A DNA stretch of 64,000 bases from Flavimobilis massiliensis (GTDB taxonomy: Bacteria; Actinomycetota; Actinomycetes; Actinomycetales; Cellulomonadaceae): positions 1,798,001 through 1,862,000 of the forward strand of contig NZ_LT964979.1 in NCBI RefSeq assembly GCF_900240335.1, given 5' to 3'. A program made the position numbers and the translations under genes. Position 1 is the first letter of the stretch, and the number at the start of each line of letters is the position of its first letter. This document shows, one piece after another, positions 16,562 through 23,128 of the stretch. The notes beneath the pieces are model-generated. The model was given only the letters and a program-made list of their open reading frames with translations, had not been told where the DNA came from and ran no database searches.

Positions 16562-16603
16562 GCAGCGGGCCGGTGCGGCCGAGGGGCCACGCCGACCCGC
16601 TGC
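16562..16603 (-). terminator. Intra-operon stem-loop after the binding-protein gene
   Basis: GCAGCGGG pairs with CCCGCTGC across 26 bases, about 14 bases after the binding-protein stop on the minus strand. Such stem-loops often raise binding-protein mRNA over that of the permease genes. No T tract follows, so it may be a processing or attenuation element. Confidence 0.4.
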
Positions 16604-16616
16604 GTGTCATGGACCG

Positions 16617-18302
16617 TCAGGAGACGGGCTTGAGGTTCTGCAGGACCATGGTGATCTCGGCCTGGGTCGGGTCGGCCGAGGCGTACATGTTGTCCTCGGT
16701 CGGCCAGCCCGTGTAGCTGCGCTCGTTGAAGAGACCGATGAGCGGGTGCGCACCGAGCGGGATCGCCGGGATGTCCTTGACGAACGCCTTCTGGATCGTC
16801 GTCATCGCGGCGAGCCGTGCCTCGTCGCTGTCGGCGGTGGCGTAGGCCGCCAGCGCCTCGTCGACCGCCGGGTTGTCGTACCGGCCGAAGTTGAACTGGG
16901 CGGTGTTCTTGTCCTTGTCGATCCAGCGGGTGCCCATGATCGAGTCGTAGACGCCCCAGGCGCCCTCACCGTCGAGCCAGTGGATGATCGCGTCGAACGT
17001 GGCGGTCTGACGCGCCTCGTCCCAGCCGCCCCAGTCGGGCTGGTCGATGGTGACCTCGATGCCGAGCTGCTTGAGCTCCTCGGCGAGGAGCGCCTGCTCC
17101 GTGTTCCAGTCGGACCAGCCGGCCGGGACGGAGACGGAGAACGTCACCTTCTCGCCGTCGGGGTCGACGAGCGCCGTGCCGACGCCGGTGTACCCGGCGT
17201 CCGTGAGGATCGTCTTGGCCTTCTCGACGTCGACCGTGTAGACCTGCCCGGCGAACTCGTCGATGACGTCGTTCTGGAGCGACGGGCCGAGGCCCGTGAC
17301 GGAGTCGACGACGGCGGAGGCACCCTCGCGGGCGATGTCGACGTATGCGGAGCGGTCGATCGTCCAGGCGAGCGCCTCGCGGAGCGCCGGGTTGTTGAAC
17401 GGCTTGCGGGTGAGGTTGAGGAAGAGGGTCGCGGCGCCAGCCGTCGGGGTGATGAGCTGGCGGTTGGCGTCGTCGACCTTGAGGAACGACTCCTGGATCT
17501 GCGGGAGGAAGGCCTGGGCCCAGTCCGCCTCGCCCGTGGCGAGCGCGGTGGTGAGGGCCGCGTTGTCGCCGTAGGAGACGTAGTGGAGCTCGGGGACGGC
17601 GAGCTCGCCGCCCCACCAGTCAGGGTTGGCCTTGAGGGTGACGGCCTGCGTGGTCCACGAGGAGAGCTTGTACGGGCCGGTGCCGATGGCCTCGCCCTCG
17701 CCGGCGAGTGGGGTCGTCGACGGGTCGTCTATGTTGTCCCAAATGTGCTTGGGGACGATCGGGACGTGGAGGACGGAGCCGCGCTTGACGAACTTCGAGT
17801 CCTTGAACTTCAGGGTCGCGGTGCTGCCGTCGACGTCGGCGCCGAGGTAGTTGAGCGCGGCGGAGTCGGTGAGCCGTCCGTCGAGGTACATGTCGAACGT
17901 GCCGACGATGTCGTCGATGGTGAACGGCTTGCCGTCGTGCCACGTGACGCCCTCACGGGCGGTGACCGTGACCTCGGTGTAGTCGGCGTTCCACTCGACG
18001 CTCGAGGCGAGGCGCGGGGTGACGACCGTGTTGTCAGCCGTGTTGACGAGCGCCATCGTCTCGAACATCACCTGGCGGTAGCCGTACATCGAGGCCGAGG
18101 TGTCGCCGAGGAAGGGGTTGTGGGACTCGGTGGTGATGGCGCCGTCGGGCTTGGCGATGGTGAGGGCCTTGCCAGGCTTCGCCTGGCTGCCCGTGCCGGT
18201 GCCGCCCGTGGCCTTCTCACCGGTGTCGGCGCCGCCGCAACCGGTGAGAAGGAGAGCTGCTGCCGCGGCAAGGGCTGCCGCGGTCTTCATGGGTGACTTC
18301 AT
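16617..18302 (-). CDS. Family 5 solute-binding lipoprotein (oligosaccharide uptake)
   Basis: The 561-residue protein has a lipoprotein signal (AAALLLTGCGG, lipid-modified Cys22) followed by a Gly/Thr linker and an SBP family 5 body. Family segments include VTWHDGKPFTIDDIVGTFDM, GTGPYKLSSW, NLTRKPFNNPALREALAW and the near-C-terminal QKAFVKDIPAIPLGAH. It should be tethered outside the membrane and deliver ligand to the permeases encoded downstream. Coupling to an intracellular GH3 enzyme points to a cello- or xylo-oligosaccharide ligand, not a peptide. It heads the operon with GGAGCG as ribosome site, and an operator-like palindrome lies 63 bases upstream. Confidence 0.92.
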   Translation of the reverse strand: MKSPMKTAAALAAAAALLLTGCGGADTGEKATGGTGTGSQAKPGKALTIAKPDGAITTESHNPFLGDTSASMYGYRQVMFETMALVNTADNTVVTPRLASSVEWNADYTEVTVTAREGVTWHDGKPFTIDDIVGTFDMYLDGRLTDSAALNYLGADVDGSTATLKFKDSKFVKRGSVLHVPIVPKHIWDNIDDPSTTPLAGEGEAIGTGPYKLSSWTTQAVTLKANPDWWGGELAVPELHYVSYGDNAALTTALATGEADWAQAFLPQIQESFLKVDDANRQLITPTAGAATLFLNLTRKPFNNPALREALAWTIDRSAYVDIAREGASAVVDSVTGLGPSLQNDVIDEFAGQVYTVDVEKAKTILTDAGYTGVGTALVDPDGEKVTFSVSVPAGWSDWNTEQALLAEELKQLGIEVTIDQPDWGGWDEARQTATFDAIIHWLDGEGAWGVYDSIMGTRWIDKDKNTAQFNFGRYDNPAVDEALAAYATADSDEARLAAMTTIQKAFVKDIPAIPLGAHPLIGLFNERSYTGWPTEDNMYASADPTQAEITMVLQNLKPVS

Positions 18303-18364
18303 CGTCGCTCCTGTGGTGGATCGAGCCCCTCCGTCGGGGCCGTTGCCATGGTGGATGGCTTTAA

Positions 18365-18384
18365 CTTACTGTCGAGAAAGTAAG
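18365..18384 (-). promoter_or_regulatory. Palindromic operator candidate upstream of the sugar operon
   Basis: CTTACT and AGTAAG are separated by eight bases, 63 bases before the binding-protein start. The AT-rich inverted repeat stands out in this high-GC region and fits a ROK- or LacI-like repressor site. No regulator gene is adjacent, so the cognate protein is unknown. Confidence 0.5.
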
Positions 18385-18507
18385 ACGGGAAGTCGACAGG
18401 GTCACAGTTCGGCAACGACGATGGGCGGCGCCGCCGCTGACGACCCCGAGGTTCGCGCTCCGCCCGACGACGAGAAGAGTTCCACCATGGCCACCCCGCC
18501 CGCCCGN
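18385..18507. other. Low-confidence sequence next to an assembly joint
   Basis: This stretch has no convincing gene and ends in an N at 18507. It runs directly into degraded adapter sequence, so it may be partly low-quality or misjoined. The 18303-18894 interval otherwise holds the operator, the adapter, two repeats and the aroG terminator. Confidence 0.6.
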
Positions 18508-18539
18508 CCCGTGGCCTCGGAGTTGTTTATAAGAGACAG
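18508..18539. other. Degraded Nextera adapter in the assembly
   Basis: GTGGCCTCGGAG followed by TTGTTTATAAGAGACAG closely matches the Nextera transposase adapter (GTGGGCTCGGAG then ATGTGTATAAGAGACAG). It is an artefact and marks a scaffold joint, not biology. Confidence 0.92.
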
Positions 18540-18540
18540 G

Positions 18541-18582
18541 CCCCCCAGCACCATTCGACGGTGCTCCGCACCTACGAGTCGC
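18541..18582. repeat. Dispersed palindromic repeat, copy B (left half missing)
   Basis: CCCCAGCACCATTCGACGG, then GTGCTCCGCACCTACGAGTC. This is the right half of the 60-bp element also present complete at 18588. The left half is lost at the adapter joint, so the repeat may have caused the assembly break. Confidence 0.8.
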
Positions 18583-18587
18583 AAACG

Positions 18588-18649
18588 AGCCCCGACTCGT
18601 AGGGCCCCAGCACCATCGAACAGTGCTCCGCACCTACGAGTCGCGGGGG
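18588..18649. repeat. Dispersed palindromic repeat, copy C (complete)
   Basis: GACTCGTAGG at 18593-18602 and CCTACGAGTC at 18632-18641 are perfect inverted arms. Inside them AGCAC and GTGCT form a second stem around ATCGAACA. It lies in direct tandem with copy B. Confidence 0.85.
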
Positions 18650-18672
18650 CGCCGCCGAGCCGGGGACGCGAA

Positions 18673-18706
18673 AGGCCCGCCTCGCGCCGGAGCGCGAGGC
18701 GGGCCT
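18673..18706 (-). terminator. Terminator downstream of the DAHP synthase gene
   Basis: A 15-bp perfect stem (AGGCCCGCCTCGCGC with its complement) around a four-base loop, followed on the minus strand by TTT. It is about 190 bases past the aroG stop; no gene is seen between. Confidence 0.75.
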
Positions 18707-18894
18707 CAGGGGGGGGGGCGCGGTCAACCGCGTCCCTCTCGACGCGACATCGCGAGCGATGCCGCCGTCCCGGTCGACCCGCCCCCTGCGTCGGGTCGCG
18801 CACGCGACGCCCCCATCATGCCCTATCCGCCCGTACCTCGCGAGACACCGTCCACGACGGCGCCGCCGACCGGGACGACGGCCTCGGCGGGACG

Positions 18895-19974
18895 TCAGCC
18901 CCCGACGGTGCGGCGCGCCCGGACGTCGGCTGCGAGCCCGCGGAGGAGCTCGGCGGTCGTGCCCCAGTCGAGGCACTCGTCGGTGACGGAGCGGCCGTAG
19001 ACGAGGCCCGACGGTGCGGGCTTCTGCGCGCCGGCGACGATGAACGACTCCATCATCACGGCGGCGATCTCGTGGTTGCCGGCGGCGACGGACGCGCCGA
19101 TCTCGCGGACGACCTCGGCCTGCCGCTCCCACGACTTGCCCGAGTTGCCGTGGGACGCGTCGATCATGAGGCGTCGGTCGAGGCCCGAGGCCTCCGCGAC
19201 GTCGAGCGCGGCCGACACCGAAGCATCGTCGTAGTTGGGGCCGCCGCGGCCGCCGCGAAGGATGACGTGGCAGTCGGGGTTGCCCGCGGTCGCGACGGCG
19301 GCCGCGCGCCCCTGGGAGTCGATGCCGAAGAACGTGTGCTCGGCCGCCGCGGTGATGCAGCCGTCGACCGCGATCTTCACGTCGCCGTCGGTCGCGTTCT
19401 TGAAGCCCACGGGCATCGAGAGGCCCGACGCGAGCTGGCGGTGCACCTGCGACTCGGCGTTGCGGGCGCCGATCGCACCCCAGGTGACGGCATCCGCGAT
19501 GAACTGGGGACTCGTCGGCTCGAGGAACTCGCACGCGGCGGGCACGCCCTCGTCGAGGACGCCGAGGAGAACTTCGCGTGCGAGGCGCAGGCCGCGGCGG
19601 ATGTCGTGCGTGCCGTCGAGATCGGGGTCGTTGATGAGGCCCTTCCAGCCGACGGTCGTGCGCGGCTTCTCGAAGTACACGCGCATGACGACGCAGAGGT
19701 CCTTCTCGAGCTCGGGCACGAGCGCGGCGAGGCGCTGCGCGTAGTCGAGCGCGGCGTCGGCGTCGTGCACGGAGCAGGGGCCGACGACGACGACGAGCCG
19801 GTCGTCCTCGCCCGCGAGGACGCGTCGCACCTCGTCGCGCGACCGGGCGACGAGCTCGGCGGCCGCGCCGGTGAGCGGGAGGTCGGCGAGCATCTCGGCG
19901 GGTGCGGGCAGCGGGTCGAGCTCGCGGACGCGGAGGTCGCTCGTCGCGGGGGCGAGCGGGGTAGTGGCGGTCAT
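18895..19974 (-). CDS. aroG: 3-deoxy-7-phosphoheptulonate (DAHP) synthase, class I
   Basis: The 359-residue enzyme condenses phosphoenolpyruvate and erythrose 4-phosphate, the first step of aromatic amino acid synthesis. It is the E. coli AroF/G/H type: VVVVGPCSVHD, MRVYFEKPRTTVGWKG, EFLEPTSPQ, GARNAESQVHRQLASGLSMPVGFKN, CHVILRGGRGGPNYD and DASHGNSGK carry the substrate and metal ligands, including Cys in GPCS and His in DASHGN. It sits behind a leader peptide with adjacent aromatic codons and a hairpin, suggesting ribosome-mediated attenuation. The ATG at 19974 has GAGGAG upstream. I use aroG for the family; aroF is equally possible. Confidence 0.94.
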   Translation of the reverse strand: MTATTPLAPATSDLRVRELDPLPAPAEMLADLPLTGAAAELVARSRDEVRRVLAGEDDRLVVVVGPCSVHDADAALDYAQRLAALVPELEKDLCVVMRVYFEKPRTTVGWKGLINDPDLDGTHDIRRGLRLAREVLLGVLDEGVPAACEFLEPTSPQFIADAVTWGAIGARNAESQVHRQLASGLSMPVGFKNATDGDVKIAVDGCITAAAEHTFFGIDSQGRAAAVATAGNPDCHVILRGGRGGPNYDDASVSAALDVAEASGLDRRLMIDASHGNSGKSWERQAEVVREIGASVAAGNHEIAAVMMESFIVAGAQKPAPSGLVYGRSVTDECLDWGTTAELLRGLAADVRARRTVGG

Positions 19975-20044
19975 GGGTGGTGCTCCTCGATGGGGTCTGG
20001 TCGACGGAGCCCCGTCGCCGCGGAAGCCGTCCGTCTCATGACGA

Positions 20045-20075
20045 AGGGCCCGGACGCGGTCGCGTCCAAGGCCCT
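20045..20075 (-). promoter_or_regulatory. Attenuator-like hairpin between leader and aroG
   Basis: On the minus strand AGGGCC..GGACGC pairs with GCGTCC.GGCCCT around a GACC loop, 28 bases after the leader-peptide stop and 70 before aroG. No long U run follows, as is common in high-GC actinobacteria. It is a candidate terminator in an aromatic attenuation switch. Confidence 0.6.
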
Positions 20076-20103
20076 GTGCTGGCTCCGGTGGGAAGGTTGT
20101 CGG

Positions 20104-20169
20104 TCAGGCGCACGCCCGCGAGGCCCCACCAGGAGCCTGCGTAAAGCGCCAATACCGACGGATCTGCAT
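20104..20169 (-). CDS. Aromatic leader peptide controlling DAHP synthase
   Basis: The 21-residue peptide MQIRRYWRFTQAPGGASRACA contains Tyr6, Trp7 and Phe9 close together. That makes ribosome stalling sensitive to charging of all three aromatic tRNAs, which fits the pathway encoded downstream. An aromatic leader before a DAHP synthase gene has been described in Corynebacterium. The ATG follows a TAGCCT box after seven bases, so the leader is probably translated from a leaderless or one-base-leader message. A strong hairpin follows before aroG. Confidence 0.75.
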   Translation of the reverse strand: MQIRRYWRFTQAPGGASRACA

Positions 20170-20176
20170 GTGACCG

Positions 20177-20182
20177 AGGCTA
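20177..20182 (-). promoter_or_regulatory. -10 box for the aro leader transcript
   Basis: TAGCCT on the minus strand lies seven bases before the leader-peptide ATG. The -35 is unclear. The rest of the 254-base gap up to the chemoreceptor gene has a very GC-rich hairpin near 20240-20275 but nothing else I can name. Confidence 0.5.
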
Positions 20183-20423
20183 GCACAGGCCGTCTTGCCT
20201 GCCGAAAGGTGTGTCCACGCCTCGGGCGGAGACCCGCGCCCCGCGGCCGGGGCGCCGTGGCCCCGGCCCCGCACCGGGCAAAGCGCGGAAGCGTCACCTC
20301 ATACCCGCGGGCCCGCTGCCGATGTGATGGTCGCCAGGCCGACCAGGCCGCCCGACCACCTCAGGGCTGCACGCTCGGCGAGCCCCCGACGCACGTCGTC
20401 ACCGCCCTCGGAAGGCCGAGAAC

Positions 20424-21665
20424 ATGACACTCGCACCACGCCCCTCGTCGCAGCGGCAGCCCGCGGACCCGAGGAACTCCTCGATCCGGCGTCAGCTCAC
20501 GGCGATCCTCGCGGGATCGATGACGCTCGCGCTCGTCGTCACGGTGGTGGCCATCATCTCGGTGCACCTGGTCGCCCGGTCGGTCGAGGGGGACGCAGGC
20601 ATCGAGGCGCGTGGGCTGGCCACGACGGCGACCTGGGTGATCGTCGTGACCGTCATCGTCTGCGCGGCAGTGCAGTGGTTCCAGGCAACCTCCGTCGGAC
20701 GGCGGCTCCGAGCGTCGGCCGCCGGGCTCAGCTCCTCGCTCGACGCGATGAGCCGCGGCGATCTCACGGTCGAGGCACCCGTCTACCTCCTCGACGAGCT
20801 GGGCCGTGCGGCCCGGGACCTCAATGCGGCGCGAGCGACGCTCACGGCCCTCATCACCGGGGTGAACGAGACGACGCAGACGCTCGGGGGCGCCGTGACG
20901 ACCCTCGCCGGAACGAGCAACCTGGTCGCGTCGAGCGCGCAGGAGGCCTCGGCCCAGGCAGGCACGGTCGCGACGGCTGCGAACGAGGTGTCGCGCAACG
21001 TCGCCGCCGCCGCTGCGGGCGCCGAGCAGATGGGTGCGTCGATCCGCGAGATCGCCCAGAACGCCGCGAAGGCCGCTGAGGTCGCCCAGCACGCCACGGT
21101 CGTCGCGGGGTCGACGACCGAGACGATCACGCGCCTCGGCGGATCGAGCCAGGAGATCAGCGACGTCGTGCGGGCGATCACCGGCATCGCAGAGCAGACG
21201 AACCTTCTCGCGCTCAACGCAACCATCGAGGCGGCCCGCGCAGGCGAGGCGGGCAAGGGATTCGCGGTCGTGGCGAGCGAGGTGAAGGACCTCGCGCAGG
21301 AGACGGCACGGGCCACCGAGGACATCGCGCGGAAGGTCGGGGCGATCCAGGTGGACACGGCGCAGGCGGTGACGTCGATCGAGGAGATCTCCCAGATCAT
21401 CGCGTCGATCAACGACTACCAGCTGACCATCGCGTCCGCCGTCGAGGAGCAGACCGCGACGACGAACGAGATGTCACGGTCCGTCGCAGAGGCGGCGATG
21501 CGGACGACCGAGATCGCCACGAACACCGACGGCATGGCTGCGACGGCGATGACGTCGAGCGACGCCGCACGCGACGCCACCGACGCTGTGACGGGGCTCT
21601 CCGATCTCAGCGATGCGCTCCGCAGCGAGCTCGCGCGGTTCGTCGTGACGAGCGACAACCGGTAG
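20424..21665 (+). CDS. Methyl-accepting chemotaxis protein without a periplasmic sensor
   Basis: The 413-residue receptor has two transmembrane helices (about residues 25-52 and 69-90) separated by only about 15 residues, so no extracellular ligand domain exists. A HAMP-like segment follows (LSSSLDAMSRGDLTVEAPV), then a long signalling coiled coil whose tip reads IAEQTNLLALNATIEAARAGEAGKGFAVVA, split as GIAEQTNLLALNATIEAARA and GEAGKGFAVVASEVKDLA. It should couple to CheA/CheW; none of those genes are here. It could sense a cytoplasmic or membrane-state signal. The presence of an MCP implies motility in this organism. Confidence 0.9.
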   Translation: MTLAPRPSSQRQPADPRNSSIRRQLTAILAGSMTLALVVTVVAIISVHLVARSVEGDAGIEARGLATTATWVIVVTVIVCAAVQWFQATSVGRRLRASAAGLSSSLDAMSRGDLTVEAPVYLLDELGRAARDLNAARATLTALITGVNETTQTLGGAVTTLAGTSNLVASSAQEASAQAGTVATAANEVSRNVAAAAAGAEQMGASIREIAQNAAKAAEVAQHATVVAGSTTETITRLGGSSQEISDVVRAITGIAEQTNLLALNATIEAARAGEAGKGFAVVASEVKDLAQETARATEDIARKVGAIQVDTAQAVTSIEEISQIIASINDYQLTIASAVEEQTATTNEMSRSVAEAAMRTTEIATNTDGMAATAMTSSDAARDATDAVTGLSDLSDALRSELARFVVTSDNR

Positions 21666-21774
21666 GTCTACGTGCCGGGCGTTCCGTCGTGGCCGGCGTG
21701 CGCAGCGCTCAGGCCGGGCGGGGCGCGGGGTCGCGCAGATCACCGTGGCAGCGCGGATTGCACCCAGCAGGAGG

Positions 21775-22455
21775 TCAGCAGCCCCACGCCTCGCCGGGCG
21801 CGAGGTCGGTCGTCGTCATGAGGAACAGCGACTGAGGGATCGTCAGGGTCTGCGTGCGGGTGATGCCGAGCGTCGTGACGTCGACGTCGATCGTCTCGAT
21901 CCCCGACGCGACGCCCTCGCTGTAGTTGATGGAGCCGTCCGACGGTCCGCACGACCACATGGGTCGTACCTCGATCTTCACGCGCTCACCGGGCTCGAGC
22001 CGCAGCGAACGGACCGGCTCGCCCGTCGTCACCGTGCCGCCCTCGGGTGCGATCCGCGTGAGGAGGACACCGGCGCGACGCAGGTCGTGGATCTCCGCGG
22101 GCGCGTCCTTCGACGCGACGGTCACGGGGAACGGGCCCTCGTTGAAGATGTCCCACGCGTACGCGGTGTCGTCCGGCCCTGCCGGGTCCGTGGCGACGAC
22201 GACGAGGTTCTCCGCGGGGAAGCGCGCAGTGTCCTCGTAGAGGTTGTTCCAGCGCATGCCGCCACGTTCGAGGCGTGGCGTCGTCACCCACCAGCCGGCG
22301 ACGCCCAGGACCACCGGGAGGACGAGGAGCGTCGCGATGAGTGCGCGCGGGCCCCGACCGAGCGGCGACGACGACGTCCGTGCCGACGACGACGGCGCGG
22401 CGTCCGTCGCGCGGCCTTCGGGCAGTGTCACGACCGCGTCGCCTGATTCCGTCAT
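21775..22455 (-). CDS. Membrane-anchored protein of unknown function
   Basis: The 226-residue protein has a Ser/Thr-rich cytoplasmic start, one transmembrane helix (about residues 35-56, RALIATLLVLPVVLGVAGWW) and an extracytoplasmic domain of about 165 residues rich in beta strands, with Cys residues at MWSCGPSDG and the very C-terminus. I do not recognise the family. AGGATTCCGGC precedes the ATG, the same bases that precede nth, but with GAGGAT in place of the TAGGAT box, so a leaderless start is less certain. A decayed paralogue of its C-terminal half lies just upstream at 22605. Confidence 0.65.
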   Translation of the reverse strand: MTESGDAVVTLPEGRATDAAPSSSARTSSSPLGRGPRALIATLLVLPVVLGVAGWWVTTPRLERGGMRWNNLYEDTARFPAENLVVVATDPAGPDDTAYAWDIFNEGPFPVTVASKDAPAEIHDLRRAGVLLTRIAPEGGTVTTGEPVRSLRLEPGERVKIEVRPMWSCGPSDGSINYSEGVASGIETIDVDVTTLGITRTQTLTIPQSLFLMTTTDLAPGEAWGC

Positions 22456-22527
22456 GCCGGAATCCTCCCGGAGGTCGGGGGCGCCGTCAACGCCCCGGCC
22501 CGCTGCGGCGGCTGGCCTGCCCGCGCG

Positions 22528-22587
22528 CCCGCAACTTTGTGCCCTACCCGCGAGTCTGAACTTGCGGGTAGGGCACAAAGTTGCGGG
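22528..22587. repeat. Perfect 24-bp-arm palindrome between gene and pseudogene
   Basis: Arms 22528-22551 and 22564-22587 are perfectly complementary and carry ACTTTGTGCCCTACCCGC and its reverse complement, around a 12-base loop. It lies between the membrane-protein gene and its decayed paralogue. It could terminate transcription, but the arm length exceeds normal terminators and there is no T tract, which suggests a REP-like repeat. Confidence 0.8.
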
Positions 22588-22604
22588 TAGCCGGGCGGGC
22601 GCCA

Positions 22605-22975
22605 CTAGGCGCAGGGCAGCGACGGATCGTCAGGGAAGTGGACGGCGTAGACGTCGGGCAGCGTGATCGTCAGGGTGCGTGGCAGGCCCAGGGCGACGAC
22701 GCGCAGCTCGACGCTGCGCACCGCGTGCGCGGCGTCCTCCGAGGTGACGGGGAGGCCCCGACACCCCTCCGGGACGAAGAACTCAAGGGCAACCGAACCG
22801 CCCTTCGGGATCGCCGTCGTCGCCGTGGCGACGACGGGTGTGGAGCCGACGAAGAGTCACACCGCGATGCCGATGGCGGCGACCGCGGCCCAGCCCTTCC
22901 ACCTGGCGCCGCGGGGCGTGGCGGGCTGATCGTCGGGCGCGCCGGGGCGCGCGACGGCCGGGAAATGACACGCGT
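22605..22975 (-). pseudogene. Decayed paralogue of the neighbouring membrane-anchored protein
   Basis: One frame reads a transmembrane-like segment (KGWAAVAAIGIAV), an in-frame TGA at 22857-22859, then LFVGSTPVVATATTAIPKGG and a beta-rich tail with VALGLPRTLTITLPDVYAV and final PSLPCA. The tail resembles TTLGITRTQTLTIPQSLF in the protein at 21775-22455, and both end near a Cys. No ATG, GTG or TTG start exists upstream in this frame before a stop. The central part of the paralogue is missing. A simple TGG-to-TGA change could explain the stop, but not the missing start. Confidence 0.65.
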
Positions 22976-23050
22976 GAAATCCGTGGCGGATTCCCGCCCC
23001 TGGGAGGGCGTCACGCGAGCCGGCCGGGACCTAGGTCCCACGGCTCAGAA

Positions 23051-23066
23051 ACCACTAGATCTAGTC
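23051..23066 (+). promoter_or_regulatory. NrdR box 1
   Basis: CCACTAGATCTAGTC contains the palindrome ACTAGATCTAGT, matching the NrdR box pattern. It is centred 31 bp, about three helical turns, from box 2, the spacing typical of NrdR pairs before ribonucleotide reductase genes. Confidence 0.85.
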
Positions 23067-23081
23067 TTGCAACCGCGCACC

Positions 23082-23099
23082 ACCACTAGATGTAGTGCT
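23082..23099 (+). promoter_or_regulatory. NrdR box 2
   Basis: ACCACTAGATGTAGTGCT, 30 bases before the nrdD start, is the second box. NrdR with ATP/dATP should repress nrdDG from the pair. Confidence 0.85.
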
Positions 23100-23128
23100 T
23101 AGCCGACGGAGACAGGGCGGGGATCAAC

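Noticed and set aside
16562..16603. A full terminator splitting the sugar operon
   Set aside because: The stem is short, has no T tract, and the downstream transporter genes need the same promoter; kept as an expression-tuning stem-loop.
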